The notes beneath the pieces are model-generated. The model was not told the origin of the DNA and made no database searches. It worked only from the letters and a program-made list of their open reading frames with translations. A program made the position numbers and the translations under genes. A stretch of 36,995 bases of DNA from Myxococcus llanfairpwllgwyngyllgogerychwyrndrobwllllantysiliogogogochensis. Its GTDB lineage: Bacteria; Myxococcota; Myxococcia; Myxococcales; Myxococcaceae. The DNA lies in the NCBI RefSeq assembly GCF_006636215.1, contig NZ_VIFM01000099.1, positions 1-36,995 on the forward strand, in the 5' to 3' direction. This document shows positions 10,363-19,565 of the stretch, piece after piece. Within the stretch, counting starts at the first letter, position 1. The number at the start of each line of letters is the position of its first letter.

Positions 10363-10758
10363 TCAGTACGTCGACGGCGAGTCGCTGGCGGGGAATGACT
10401 CCTTGGAAAGCTCGTCGACGAGATCATCCGAGCTGGTTCCTCCGGACTTCACCCCCGCGTTGCTCTGGTCCCTGCCCACCGGTCCCTTTGGGGAGGACTT
10501 GCCCGAGCCCGCCGCGCGCTTGCGTCCGGCGCTGCCCGTGGCCGCGGCCCTTTCCGTCGTCCCCAGTCGCGCGCCCAGGAGGTTCTTCGCCCGCTCGGCC
10601 AGGTGGCGCTGCTCGTCCCGCCAGTCGCGGAAGAACTGCGCCAGCTCCGGGTCTCCCGCCCGCTCCGCGTCCTGGATGAACTGCTCCGCGGTCGAGGCGC
10701 CCTTGAGCAGGTGATACAGCGTGCTGATGACGTTGTAGTGCGCGTCTTCACCTGCCAT
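10363..10758 (-). CDS. Small helical protein with C-terminal ESFPASD motif
   Basis: This 131-residue soluble protein has two parts. The first ~60 residues form an amphipathic helical hairpin (STLYHLLKGASTAEQFIQDA, then ELAQFFRDWRDEQRHLAERA) that recalls one half of a ferritin-like or DUF2383-like bundle. A Lys/Gly/Ser-rich linker follows, ending in DDLVDELSKESFPASDSPST. The ESFPASD tail occurs at the end of many small proteobacterial proteins, often of stress-related but unproven function. The ATG at 10758 is supported by GGGAGG five nt upstream; the longer open frame above it is Pro/Arg-rich and non-coding in character. No metal-binding set of Glu/His residues can be assigned with confidence. 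Confidence 0.75.
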   Translation of the reverse strand: MAGEDAHYNVISTLYHLLKGASTAEQFIQDAERAGDPELAQFFRDWRDEQRHLAERAKNLLGARLGTTERAAATGSAGRKRAAGSGKSSPKGPVGRDQSNAGVKSGGTSSDDLVDELSKESFPASDSPSTY

Positions 10759-10855
10759 TGCCGCCTCCCGAGAAGGGGTGGTGTTCCATGGCGGTAAGGT
10801 AGGCACGGCCGCGGCGAGCGGCCCCGCGAAGGGCGCTCGCCCGCCTGCTCGCGAC

Positions 10856-11113
10856 TCAGGCCTGGAGCATGGGCTCCAGCTTGCCTTCCTTGTCGAGCTG
10901 GGCCAGGTCCGAGTAGCCGCCGACGTGCGTGTCACCGATGAAGATTTGAGGCACGGTGCGCTGGCCTCCGCTCATCTCCACCAGCTTCTCGCGCGCGTCA
11001 TCGTCTCCGGTGACGTCCAGCTCCTGGTAGTCCACGCCCTTGCGCTTGAGCAGGTCCTTCGCGCGGACGCAAAAGCCACAGTAGTTCGTGGTGTAGATCT
11101 TCACGGGTTTCAC
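10856..11113 (-). CDS. grxC: Glutaredoxin (GrxC type) with CGFC active site
   Basis: This is an 85-residue thioredoxin-fold glutaredoxin, which reduces disulfides or glutathione mixed disulfides in the cytoplasm. The dithiol site is C12-G-F-C15. The cis-proline loop TVP lies at 53-55 and the glutathione-binding GGYSDL at 65-70. The length matches bacterial glutaredoxin 3. The start is a GTG at 11113, chosen because AAGGAGG lies seven nt upstream and the family N-terminus (KPVKIYTTNYC) then fits exactly; the longer frame reaching 11233 covers the groEL terminator. The active site differs from the usual CPYC. It stands alone between the groE operon and the ESFPASD gene. Confidence 0.92.
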   Translation of the reverse strand: MKPVKIYTTNYCGFCVRAKDLLKRKGVDYQELDVTGDDDAREKLVEMSGGQRTVPQIFIGDTHVGGYSDLAQLDKEGKLEPMLQA

Positions 11114-11183
11114 GGTGTCGCCTCCTTCATTCCCAACGTAAGGGCGTGGCCTTTCGCGCGCCACCGGGCGCATGAAAGCACGA

Positions 11184-11217
11184 CGGCCCCCGGCTCCTTG
11201 AAAGGAACCGGAGGCCG
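11184..11217 (-). terminator. Terminator downstream of groEL
   Basis: A stem of about 15 positions with two mismatches forms between 11184-11198 and 11203-11217 (CGGCC.CCGG.TCCT against AGGA.CCGG.GGCCG) around a 4-nt loop. On the minus strand it is followed by TCGTGCTTTC. It lies 42 bp after the groEL stop. Confidence 0.6.
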
Positions 11218-11259
11218 CCAGTGAAGCGTCCACCCCGGACGGACCGGGGTGGGGGGCGA

Positions 11260-12903
<1,644 letters not shown>

Positions 12904-12939
12904 GATGGGAATTCCTTGAGTGAAGGGGTGGGGGACGGA

Positions 12940-13230
12940 TTACTTCTCGATGACGCCGAGCACATCCTCCTCACGGAGGATGAGGTGCTCCTCGCCGTCG
13001 AGCTTGATCTCGGTCCCGGCGTACTTGCTGAAGAGGATGGTGTCGCCGGCCTTGATGTCGAGGGGACGCACCTTGCCGTCCTCCTGCACCTTGCCGTTGC
13101 CGACGGCGATGACCTTGCCCTCGAGGGGCTTCTCCTTCGCCGTGTCCGGGATGAAGAGGCCGCCCTTGGTCTTGTTCTCCTCGGCGACCCGCTTGACGAT
13201 GAGCCGATCCTGCAGGGGACGAATCTTCAT
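12940..13230 (-). CDS. groES: Co-chaperonin GroES (Hsp10)
   Basis: This 96-residue co-chaperonin forms the heptameric lid of GroEL. The sequence begins MKIRPLQDRLIVKRV and holds the mobile-loop region KTKGGLFIPDTAKEKP and the closing DVLGVIEK. The ATG at 13230 is fixed by AAGGAG a few nt upstream and by the family N-terminus; the longer open frame to 13323 runs back into the leader and the CIRCE element. It is the first gene of the groES-groEL operon. The leader of about 90-130 nt contains the HrcA operator. Confidence 0.98.
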   Translation of the reverse strand: MKIRPLQDRLIVKRVAEENKTKGGLFIPDTAKEKPLEGKVIAVGNGKVQEDGKVRPLDIKAGDTILFSKYAGTEIKLDGEEHLILREEDVLGVIEK

Positions 13231-13323
13231 GGTCTGCTCCTTGATGGGCGCCCACCGTCCGGGATCTCCGGACGGCTCTCGGCGCCACTGGGGGTTGAAA
13301 AGGGCCGTGACGACCCGCGGCAT

Positions 13324-13350
13324 TTAGCACTCACACCTTGCGAGTGCTAA
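13324..13350. promoter_or_regulatory. CIRCE element (HrcA operator) of groES-groEL
   Basis: TTAGCACTC (13324-13332), nine bases, GAGTGCTAA (13342-13350): a perfect match to the CIRCE consensus. HrcA binds this inverted repeat and represses chaperonin genes until heat stress removes it. It lies just downstream of the predicted transcription start. Confidence 0.97.
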
Positions 13351-13366
13351 CGCCTAGGCGCGGCGG

Positions 13367-13394
13367 ATAATAACCAGCGAAGTCGACCCGTCAA
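13367..13394 (-). promoter_or_regulatory. Housekeeping-type promoter of groES-groEL
   Basis: On the minus strand TTGACG (13389-13394) and TATTAT (13367-13372) are separated by 16 bp. Each matches the sigma-70 consensus at five of six positions. The predicted start near 13360 places CIRCE directly at the beginning of the transcript, the usual arrangement for HrcA repression. Confidence 0.8.
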
Positions 13395-13506
13395 GCGACG
13401 CTGACTGCCCGTGCCCCGACATGCCAACCGTCTGGCATTGCTGCTCTTTTCCCCGCCGCGCACGACGCCGTGGAAGGACGCCCGCTCGTCGCCCCGCACG
13501 TGGAAA

Positions 13507-13533
13507 TTGGCACTCGGGGTGGTCGAGTGCCAG
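13507..13533. promoter_or_regulatory. Second, imperfect CIRCE-like palindrome
   Basis: TTGGCACTC (13507-13515), nine bases, GAGTGCCAG (13525-13533). The spacing is that of CIRCE and 15 of the 18 arm positions match. The central A-to-G and T-to-C changes compensate each other, so the arms stay complementary; with the flanking bases, TGGCACTCG and CGAGTGCCA are perfect 9-bp arms. It lies 110 bp before the ATG of the plus-strand gene at 13644 and 157 bp from the perfect CIRCE. Confidence 0.5.
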
Positions 13534-13643
13534 CGCAAGTGCTTGGAATCATTGAAAGCGGGTTTTGCGACGAGGAGGGTCGATTGCTACCGTTCCCTTA
13601 TTCCCGAAGGCGCCGTCGGCCGGGTGGAAGGACGGGAGTGTCG

Positions 13644-14243
13644 ATGAGTCAACTGGTGGCGTCCCTGTCGCTGAAGGAGTTCTTCAAGTCGCTCCTGGAC
13701 GAGGTCACTTCGCGCCAGCGCGTCTCGCTGGAAGAGGTGACGGAGTTCTATCTGGTGAACCTGCTGGCGGACTTCGCCAGCACCGACATGCTGTTCGACC
13801 GCCAGGAGGACGGCCGCAAGGGCCGCGAGCCCCTGGCGCTGCTCTACCACCAGGCGCTGCAACAGGAGCGCGAGGCGCGCATCCGGACGCTGCGGCGGCT
13901 GGGGGATGTCTCCCTCTACACCGTGGGCTTCTTCTCCGGCGCGCTCCAGGGCGGAGTGGTGGGGCCGGACTACTACATCCAGATGGGAGGCACGGCGTAC
14001 GGCCAGGTGGCGGACCTGTCCCCTCGGGCGGGCTTCGCGGGGGTGTACCGGGAGCTGCACGACAAGTTCCGCTCGGTGGTGGAGGTGCTGGAGGAAATCT
14101 CGGCGCGAGGCATGGTCCGGGCCGGGCCCTCCGGGGCGTTGAAGGTCTACGAGTCGTGGGCGCGCACGGGCAATGACCGGCTGGAGCGCGTGCTGGTGGA
14201 CGCGGGGATGATGCCGAACGCGAAGGGACAGCTCCCCAACTAG
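13644..14243 (+). CDS. Unrecognised protein, first gene of a three-gene operon
   Basis: This 199-residue protein appears soluble and largely helical, with no signal peptide or membrane span. I recognise no domain. Visible features are an amphipathic N-terminus (SLSLKEFFKSLLDEVTSR), a leucine-rich segment (VTEFYLVNLLADFAST), a Gly/Tyr-rich middle (GGVVGPDYYIQMGGTAYGQV) and a charged C-terminal helix. The ATG at 13644 has GGGAG about seven nt upstream. The frame stays open further upstream, but that extension crosses the CIRCE-like palindrome and is Arg/Gly-rich. It is divergent from groES and followed after 19 nt by another unrecognised gene. The possible HrcA site upstream hints at a link to protein stress. 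Confidence 0.8.
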   Translation: MSQLVASLSLKEFFKSLLDEVTSRQRVSLEEVTEFYLVNLLADFASTDMLFDRQEDGRKGREPLALLYHQALQQEREARIRTLRRLGDVSLYTVGFFSGALQGGVVGPDYYIQMGGTAYGQVADLSPRAGFAGVYRELHDKFRSVVEVLEEISARGMVRAGPSGALKVYESWARTGNDRLERVLVDAGMMPNAKGQLPN

Positions 14244-14262
14244 CCGTGGCACGGAGGTCGCG

Positions 14263-14904
14263 ATGATTGGCCGCGTTCAGGACCACCTGGAGGCCATCTA
14301 TGGCTTCACGTGCGAGGCTCGGGCGGAGGTCTTCGTGGTGGACACGGAGGCCGCCGTCCAACTGGGTGCCACGGGGCGCAGTGACGAGGAACTCCTGGTG
14401 CACGAGTCGGGGGACGCGCTGGAGATGGCGCTGTACCTGTCCCCCGCGCTGCTCGACAGGCTGAAGCCCTACGAGGCCGGGCCGCTGGGGTACCTGCTGG
14501 ATGGAGACCTCGCCGGCTACTGCCAGGTGGCCGAGGGCGTCAGCCACTTCCTCTACATGGCGCACACGGCGGCGCACGGGCGGACGGTGTCCCTGCTGGA
14601 GCTGGAGGCCCAGGCGGAGGTGGACAAGTTCGCCATCTGCCTGTTGCACCGCTGGGGGGAGGGGGTGGGGGCGTGGGCCCAGGAGCTGCTCACCCGGCTG
14701 TTCGACCGGGTGTCCTACCGGGACAAGCTGTCGTCCCAGGAGCGCTGGCGGTACGAGGAGGCCAACCGCGTCTCCCGGCGCTTCTGCTCGCGGATGATGG
14801 GGCACGTCTCCGGAAGGCGGTTGGACAAGCTCCTGGCGGACCTCCGGTATGCCTACCGGCTGGGAGCGGAGGCGAAGCTGAGTCACTTCGTCCACGGTGG
14901 TTGA
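14263..14904 (+). CDS. Unrecognised conserved-looking protein
   Basis: This 213-residue cytoplasmic-type protein matches no family I know. The N-terminal half mixes strands and helices (EVFVVDTEAAVQL, ALEMALYLSPALLDRL). The middle has a His/Glu-containing helix region (SHFLYMAHTAAHGRTVSLLE, then EAQAEVDKFAICLLHRW). The C-terminus is basic and helical (RRFCSRMMGHVSGRRLDKLL). The His and Glu residues could bind a metal, but that is speculation. The ATG has a strong GGAGGT site seven nt upstream and lies 19 nt after the preceding stop, so translation is probably linked to that gene. A Nudix hydrolase follows 39 nt later on the same strand. Confidence 0.8.
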   Translation: MIGRVQDHLEAIYGFTCEARAEVFVVDTEAAVQLGATGRSDEELLVHESGDALEMALYLSPALLDRLKPYEAGPLGYLLDGDLAGYCQVAEGVSHFLYMAHTAAHGRTVSLLELEAQAEVDKFAICLLHRWGEGVGAWAQELLTRLFDRVSYRDKLSSQERWRYEEANRVSRRFCSRMMGHVSGRRLDKLLADLRYAYRLGAEAKLSHFVHGG

Positions 14905-14943
14905 GTCCCCGCGGCCCGCCTCCTTCGGTTAGGGTAGGTGGGC

Positions 14944-15423
14944 ATGCCACGCGAGGCGTCCGCAGGCGGGATTGTCATCCGGGAGAGTGACGGCACCTGG
15001 GAGGTGGTCGTCATCCGTCCGCATGGCCGTCCCCTGTGGGCGCTGCCCAAGGGGCACGTGGACCCGGGGGAGACTCCGGAGCAGACGGCGAGCCGCGAGG
15101 TCCACGAGGAGACGGGGCTCACCGCCGCGCTCATCGCGCCGCTGGGTGAGATTCGCTACGTCTACCAGTTCCGGGGGCAGCGCATCTTCAAGCGCGTCCA
15201 CTTCTTCCTCTTCCGCTACCAGGAAGGCGCGCTGGGGCCGCTGCCGGGGCCGCGCGTGGAGGTGGACGAGGTGCGCTGGGTGCCGGTGGGACAGCTGGTG
15301 CCCCTGCTCGGCTACAAGGGAGAGAAGGCCGTCGCCGCGCGCGCCGTGCGGTGGATGCGCGCCCAGGGGCTCATCCCGGAGGCCCCTTCCCCGGCCGTAA
15401 GGCCCGAGGGGAAGGGAACCTAG
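14944..15423 (+). CDS. Nudix hydrolase
   Basis: This 159-residue enzyme hydrolyses a nucleoside diphosphate linked to another moiety; the substrate is not predictable. The Nudix box GX5EX7REUXEEXGU is complete in two contiguous parts, GHVDPGETPEQTAS then REVHEETGL, at about residues 37-59. It starts PREASAGGIVIR and has the usual beta-alpha-beta layout, ending with a WMRAQG helix and a Pro-rich tail. The start is the ATG at 14944 with AGGTGG upstream; a GTG two codons earlier is less well placed. It is probably the third gene of an operon with the two unrecognised genes before it. The last codons form part of a terminator hairpin. Confidence 0.93.
   Translation: MPREASAGGIVIRESDGTWEVVVIRPHGRPLWALPKGHVDPGETPEQTASREVHEETGLTAALIAPLGEIRYVYQFRGQRIFKRVHFFLFRYQEGALGPLPGPRVEVDEVRWVPVGQLVPLLGYKGEKAVAARAVRWMRAQGLIPEAPSPAVRPEGKGT
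15384..15416. terminator. Hairpin overlapping the 3' end of the Nudix gene
   Basis: CCCTTCCCC (15384-15392) pairs with GGGGAAGGG (15408-15416), and an inner GGCC/GGCC stem closes on GTAA. It covers the last codons of the Nudix gene and faces the convergent rpoZ stop, only 9 bp beyond. No clear U-tract is present. Confidence 0.5.
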
Positions 15424-15432
15424 GACCTACGA

Positions 15433-15672
15433 CTACTTGCGGGCGTCTTCGGGGGTGTACTTCCCGGACAGCGCCTCGCGCACGTCGCGGTCGAACTTCA
15501 CGCGGCCCGTGGCCACCTCGCGCAGGGACAGCACGGGGGGCTTGTTCTTGGAGCTCTCGATGATGGGGCGGGCGCCGGCCATCAGCTGACGCGCGCGCTT
15601 CGCACCGAGCAGCACCAGCGCGAACCGGTTGTCGACGAGGGGGAGGCAGTCTTCGACTGTGACGCGAGCCAT
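15433..15672 (-). CDS. rpoZ: RNA polymerase omega subunit
   Basis: This 79-residue protein is the omega subunit, which helps assemble and stabilise core RNA polymerase and in many bacteria contributes to ppGpp response. It has the family N-terminus (MARVTVEDCLPLVDNRFALV), then LLGAKRARQL and a Lys/Arg-rich middle ending in EALSGKYTPEDARK. The ribosome site GAAGGA precedes the ATG. In many genomes rpoZ lies beside gmk or spoT; here it is alone, convergent with the Nudix gene and preceded by its own promoter-like sequence. Confidence 0.95.
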   Translation of the reverse strand: MARVTVEDCLPLVDNRFALVLLGAKRARQLMAGARPIIESSKNKPPVLSLREVATGRVKFDRDVREALSGKYTPEDARK

Positions 15673-15714
15673 GGAACGTCCTTCGGATTTCGGTGGGGCT
15701 ACCTGAAACGGTGA

Positions 15715-15743
15715 AAACTAAAGACCGCCCCGGGGGGAGTCAA
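15715..15743 (-). promoter_or_regulatory. Candidate promoter of rpoZ
   Basis: TTGACT (15738-15743, five of six) and TAGTTT (15715-15720, three of six) are 17 bp apart on the minus strand, about 43 bp before the rpoZ ATG. The -10 match is weak. Confidence 0.4.
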
Positions 15744-15813
15744 GGAAGGACGCACGGGCAGGGCCGCCGGGCGGACAGGCGCTGTCCCACCCTGGAAGCC
15801 TGGATTCGGTGGA

Positions 15814-16167
15814 TCAGGTGTACCACCAGGCCCAGGCGATGAGGACGACCTGGAGGGGCAGCCGAGCCCAGAGCAGGTGTGCGGGGACCTTCTTGAAGCG
15901 CTCGGGCTGGAGGGCCATCTGGAGGTTGGCCGGGAAGATGGCGACGAACAGGGCGATGAGTCCCCAGGCGGACACCGCGCGCGTGGCGGGAACCAGCAGG
16001 CCCACGCCCAGCAGCACTTCCGCCACGCCGCTCAGGAAGACCAGGGGCCCGTGCCACGGCAGGTACGGCGGCATCATCCGCACGTAGGGGCGCGGGTTCA
16101 CGAAGTGATTGATGCCACCGGCCACCATGAACAGGCCGAGCACGTACATCAGGACGGTCTTCACCAT
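15814..16167 (-). CDS. DoxX-like small membrane protein
   Basis: This 117-residue inner-membrane protein has four predicted membrane helices: VLMYVLGLFMVAGGINHFV, VFLSGVAEVLLGVGLLV, AWGLIALFVAIFPANLQM and a final LQVVLIAWAWWYT. The sequence GGINHFVNP near the first helix, followed by a short loop and a GVAEVLLGVG helix, is typical of DoxX/DoxD-like proteins. Their biochemical role is mostly unknown, with some links to redox or sulfur chemistry. It starts 12 nt after the pgm stop and is probably co-transcribed with it. A small hairpin (GGACAG-GCG-CTGTCC, 15773-15787) lies downstream and may end the transcript. Confidence 0.8.
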   Translation of the reverse strand: MVKTVLMYVLGLFMVAGGINHFVNPRPYVRMMPPYLPWHGPLVFLSGVAEVLLGVGLLVPATRAVSAWGLIALFVAIFPANLQMALQPERFKKVPAHLLWARLPLQVVLIAWAWWYT

Positions 16168-16179
16168 GTGCCGGGAGTC

Positions 16180-17820
16180 CTACGCCCCCGCGAAGGCCGT
16201 GTCGACGATGGCGCGGGCTTCCTGGAGGATGGCCTGGAGGTGGGCGTCGTCACGGAAGCTCTCCGCGTAGATTTTGTACACGTCCTCGGTGCCCGACGGC
16301 CGCGCGGCGAACCAGCCGTTCTGCGCCACCACCTTGAGCCCGCCGATGTCCGCATCGTTGCCGGGCGCGCGCGTGAGGCGCTGGAGGATGGGTTCTCCCG
16401 CGAGGCTCGTCGCCTTCACCGCCTCCGGTGAGAGCTTCTTCAGCACGGACTTCTGCGCGGGCGTAGCCGCCTGGTCGATGCGCGCGTAGTACGGCGTGCC
16501 GAAGCGCCCCGCCAGCTCCTGATAGTGCTGTCCCGGGTCCTTGCCGGTGCGCGCGAGAATCTCCACCGCGAGCAGGTCGAGCAACATGCCGTCCTTGTCG
16601 GTGGTCCACACGGTGCCGTCGCGGCGCAGGAAGGACGCGCCCGCGCTCTCCTCACCGCCGAAGCCGAGCGAGCCGTCCAACAGCCCGTCCACGAACCACT
16701 TGAAGCCCACCGGCACCTCGACGACGCGGCGGCCCAGGCTCTTGGCCACGCGGTCGATGAGCCCGCTGCTCACCAGCGTCTTGCCCACGGCGGTGTCCGC
16801 CTTCCAGCCGGGCCGGTTCTGGAACAGGTAGTGGATGGCCACCGCGAGGTAGTGGTTGGGATTCATCAACCCGATGGAGCGCGTGACGATGCCGTGCCGG
16901 TCCGAGTCCGCGTCATTGCCGAAGGCGATGTCGTACTGGTCCTTGAGCTTCACGAGATTCGCCATGGCGTACGGCGACGAGCAGTCCATGCGGATCTTCC
17001 CGTCATGGTCCACCGGCATGAAGCGGAACGTCGGGTCCACCGTGGGGTTCACCACGCGCAGGTTCAATCCGTAGCGCGTGGCGATGGGCTCCCAGTACGC
17101 GACATTGGAGCCGCCGAGCGGATCCGCGCCGATGTGCAGCTTCGCGCCGCGCAGGGCCTCCATGTCCACCACGGTGCCCAGGTCCTCGACATAGGGCGTG
17201 ATGAAGTCGTGGGGCTTCACCGTCGGGGCCGTGCGCGCCTTCTCGTAGGGCGTGCGCTTCACGCCCGCGTTGCTGGTACCGAGCAGCGCATTGGCGCGGC
17301 GCTCGATGCCGGAGGTGACGTTCGTGTCCGCGGGGCCGCCGTTGGGCGGGTTGTATTTGATGCCGCCGTCCTCGGGCGGGTTGTGGGACGGGGTGATGAC
17401 GATGCCGTCCGCGAGCCCCGAGGCGCCCCGGCCTTTGTTGTACGTGAGGATGGCGTGGGAGATGACGGGCGTGGGCGTGGCGCCGTCGGTGAAGCGCACC
17501 TGGACGCCGTTGGCGGCCAGCACCTCGAGCGCGGTCTGCTGCGCGGGCGCGGACAGCGCATGGGTGTCCATGCCCAGGAACAGCGGCCCGTCGATGCCCT
17601 GCTGCTGCCGGTATTCGCAGATGGCCTGCGTCACCGCGACGATGTGGGCCTCGTTGAAGCTGGTGCGCGCGGACGAGCCCCGGTGGCCCGACGTGCCGAA
17701 GGCGACGCGCTGCTCGGGCACGGCCACGTCGGGACGCTCCGCGTAGTAGCGCGCGCGCAGCTTCTCGGGGTCGATGAGGAGGTCTTCCGGCGGGAGCTTT
17801 CCAGCGAGGGGATGGGCCAT
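16180..17820 (-). CDS. pgm: Phosphoglucomutase (alpha-D-glucose-specific)
   Basis: This cytoplasmic enzyme interconverts glucose 1-phosphate and glucose 6-phosphate, linking glycolysis to glycogen, trehalose and surface polysaccharide synthesis. At 546 residues it has the same length as the Escherichia coli Pgm I remember. It shows FGTSGHRGSSA at residues 41-51, the catalytic phosphoserine loop TPSHNP with S145, the metal-binding loop GNDADSDRHG and the sugar-specificity region GFGGEESAGASF. The C-terminal phosphate-binding segment reads RPSGTEDVYKIYAESF. The ATG at 17820 matches the family start; a further upstream ATG at 17865 has no ribosome site. The gene lies between ampG and the DoxX-like gene on the same strand. 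Confidence 0.96.
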   Translation of the reverse strand: MAHPLAGKLPPEDLLIDPEKLRARYYAERPDVAVPEQRVAFGTSGHRGSSARTSFNEAHIVAVTQAICEYRQQQGIDGPLFLGMDTHALSAPAQQTALEVLAANGVQVRFTDGATPTPVISHAILTYNKGRGASGLADGIVITPSHNPPEDGGIKYNPPNGGPADTNVTSGIERRANALLGTSNAGVKRTPYEKARTAPTVKPHDFITPYVEDLGTVVDMEALRGAKLHIGADPLGGSNVAYWEPIATRYGLNLRVVNPTVDPTFRFMPVDHDGKIRMDCSSPYAMANLVKLKDQYDIAFGNDADSDRHGIVTRSIGLMNPNHYLAVAIHYLFQNRPGWKADTAVGKTLVSSGLIDRVAKSLGRRVVEVPVGFKWFVDGLLDGSLGFGGEESAGASFLRRDGTVWTTDKDGMLLDLLAVEILARTGKDPGQHYQELAGRFGTPYYARIDQAATPAQKSVLKKLSPEAVKATSLAGEPILQRLTRAPGNDADIGGLKVVAQNGWFAARPSGTEDVYKIYAESFRDDAHLQAILQEARAIVDTAFAGA

Positions 17821-17923
17821 GTCGCCGCCAACATAAACGCGCCGCGCGACGGATGGATCTCCCATGTGAGGGAGCTGTCCTCGGGTGGACCCAGACCCTC
17901 CCGGGCTCGAAGCGGGTGCCGCG

Positions 17924-19555
17924 CTACGAGCCGGCGGCGCCGGAGGGGGAGGGGGGCGCCTCCTGCTCGGGCAGGTAGAACGCCCCGGAGCGCGCGGCGA
18001 GCACCGCCGCGGTGAGCAGGCCCACCGTCAACCCGAAGACGGCGATGCCGGCCAGCGTCACCCAGTCGGTGACACCCGAGGGCTGGAACAGCGCGGTGAA
18101 GGGCGTGGCGAAATCGAAGCCCTTCTCCGGTGTCTTGCGCAGGTTCTGCACGGCGGTGAGCAGCGCTGTCGTCATCGCGCCCAGCACCATGCCCACCACG
18201 GCCGCGAAGGCGGCGCTGCCCATGAGGACGGGGCGGGTGACGGCGCGGGTGGTGGGGCGGCTCTGCACGTCGAAGTCCGGGTCCTTCACGCCCAGCGGCA
18301 CGAAGCGCGCGAGCAGCAACAGACCGGGGATGCCGCCCACCATGGTGAACCAGAAGAAGGGCTCCCAGCCGATGGAGTACACGAGGAAGCCGGCGATGGG
18401 GCCCGCCACCACGCGCGGAATGGAGAAGAGGCTGGAGAGCAGCGCGAACTGGGTGGCGGAGAAGCGCTTCTGCGTCAGCCGCATCAGCAGCACGGAGAAG
18501 GCCCCGGTGCCCAGTCCCTGCGTCACGTTCTCGAAGCCGATGGCGATGTACATCAGCCATGGCGTGGGCGCCCCGGCGCGCGCGACGAGCACGTAGCCGA
18601 TGTTGGACACAATCTGGATGACGCCGAACACCCACAGCGCGCGGCCCAGGCCCAGCACCGTCGTCCACGCGCCGCCCACCAGCGTGCCGGCGATGGTGCC
18701 GAACAGGCCGATGGTGCCCAGGGCCACACCCCGGTGCAGGTCGCTGTAGCCCATGTCCACCAGGAAGGGCCGCAAGAGCGTGCCGCCGAGGTTGTCGGCC
18801 AGCTTGTAGAGGAAGACGAAGGCGAGGATTTCGAGCGCCCGGTGCCGCGCGAGGAAGCCCACGAAGGGATACCAGACGGCGTCCTTGAGGGACTTCGGAG
18901 GCGTGAAGCGCTCCTCGGGCTCCGGCGCGAAGCGCGTGACGATGAGCATGGGCAGGTACAGCACCGCCAGCCCGATGACGACCCACTTCCACGACACGCG
19001 GCCCGCGAGCGTAATCGCCGCCGAGCCCGCGATGAACATGGCCGCGCGGTACACCGCCACGCGCGCGCCCACCGCCACGCCCTGCTCCTCCTTGCGCAGC
19101 ACCTCCACCGCGTACGCGTCGATGGCGATGTCCTGCGTCGCCGCGGAGAACGCCACCGCCATGGCCAGCGCGCCCACCACCCACGCGGTCTCCGGATGTT
19201 CTCCGATGCCCGCCAGGGCCAATGTCGTCGCGAAGAGGGCCACCTGCGCCACCGCCATCCAGCCCCGCCGCCGGCCCCAGAAGGGCGGCACATAGCGGTC
19301 CATCAGCGGCGACCAGAGGAACTTGAAGGACCACGGTGCCTGCGCCAGCGTGATGATGCCCACCACGCGGATGTCCACGCCGATGCTGCGCAGCCAGTCG
19401 GGGATGGCGATCCACACCAGGCCGAGCGGCAGGCCCGAGGAGAACGAGAGCAGCGTGACGGAGGCCGTCCGCCAGGAGGCCATGGCCCGCGCCAGACTGG
19501 CCCAGGTTCCCGGCCGCGCTGCCTGCTCTCCACTCTTGCCCTGCTGCTCGCTCAT
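17924..19555 (-). CDS. ampG: AmpG-type muropeptide permease (MFS)
   Basis: This 543-residue inner-membrane transporter of the AmpG/PAT branch of the major facilitator superfamily is expected to import anhydro-muropeptides for cell-wall recycling. The diagnostic region is near the N-terminus: FSSGLPLGLVW, then APWSFKFLWSPLMDRY, whose last part equals the E. coli AmpG motif as I remember it. About 14 hydrophobic helices can be traced, including two extra ones at the C-terminus (AAVVGMVLGAMTTALLTAV and GIAVFGLTVGLLTAAVL), which fits AmpG better than a 12-helix transporter. SAATQDIAIDAYAVE is another family hallmark. No ribosome site precedes the ATG. Substrate specificity is inferred. Confidence 0.85.
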   Translation of the reverse strand: MSEQQGKSGEQAARPGTWASLARAMASWRTASVTLLSFSSGLPLGLVWIAIPDWLRSIGVDIRVVGIITLAQAPWSFKFLWSPLMDRYVPPFWGRRRGWMAVAQVALFATTLALAGIGEHPETAWVVGALAMAVAFSAATQDIAIDAYAVEVLRKEEQGVAVGARVAVYRAAMFIAGSAAITLAGRVSWKWVVIGLAVLYLPMLIVTRFAPEPEERFTPPKSLKDAVWYPFVGFLARHRALEILAFVFLYKLADNLGGTLLRPFLVDMGYSDLHRGVALGTIGLFGTIAGTLVGGAWTTVLGLGRALWVFGVIQIVSNIGYVLVARAGAPTPWLMYIAIGFENVTQGLGTGAFSVLLMRLTQKRFSATQFALLSSLFSIPRVVAGPIAGFLVYSIGWEPFFWFTMVGGIPGLLLLARFVPLGVKDPDFDVQSRPTTRAVTRPVLMGSAAFAAVVGMVLGAMTTALLTAVQNLRKTPEKGFDFATPFTALFQPSGVTDWVTLAGIAVFGLTVGLLTAAVLAARSGAFYLPEQEAPPSPSGAAGS

Positions 19556-19565
19556 GGCGGCGGAC

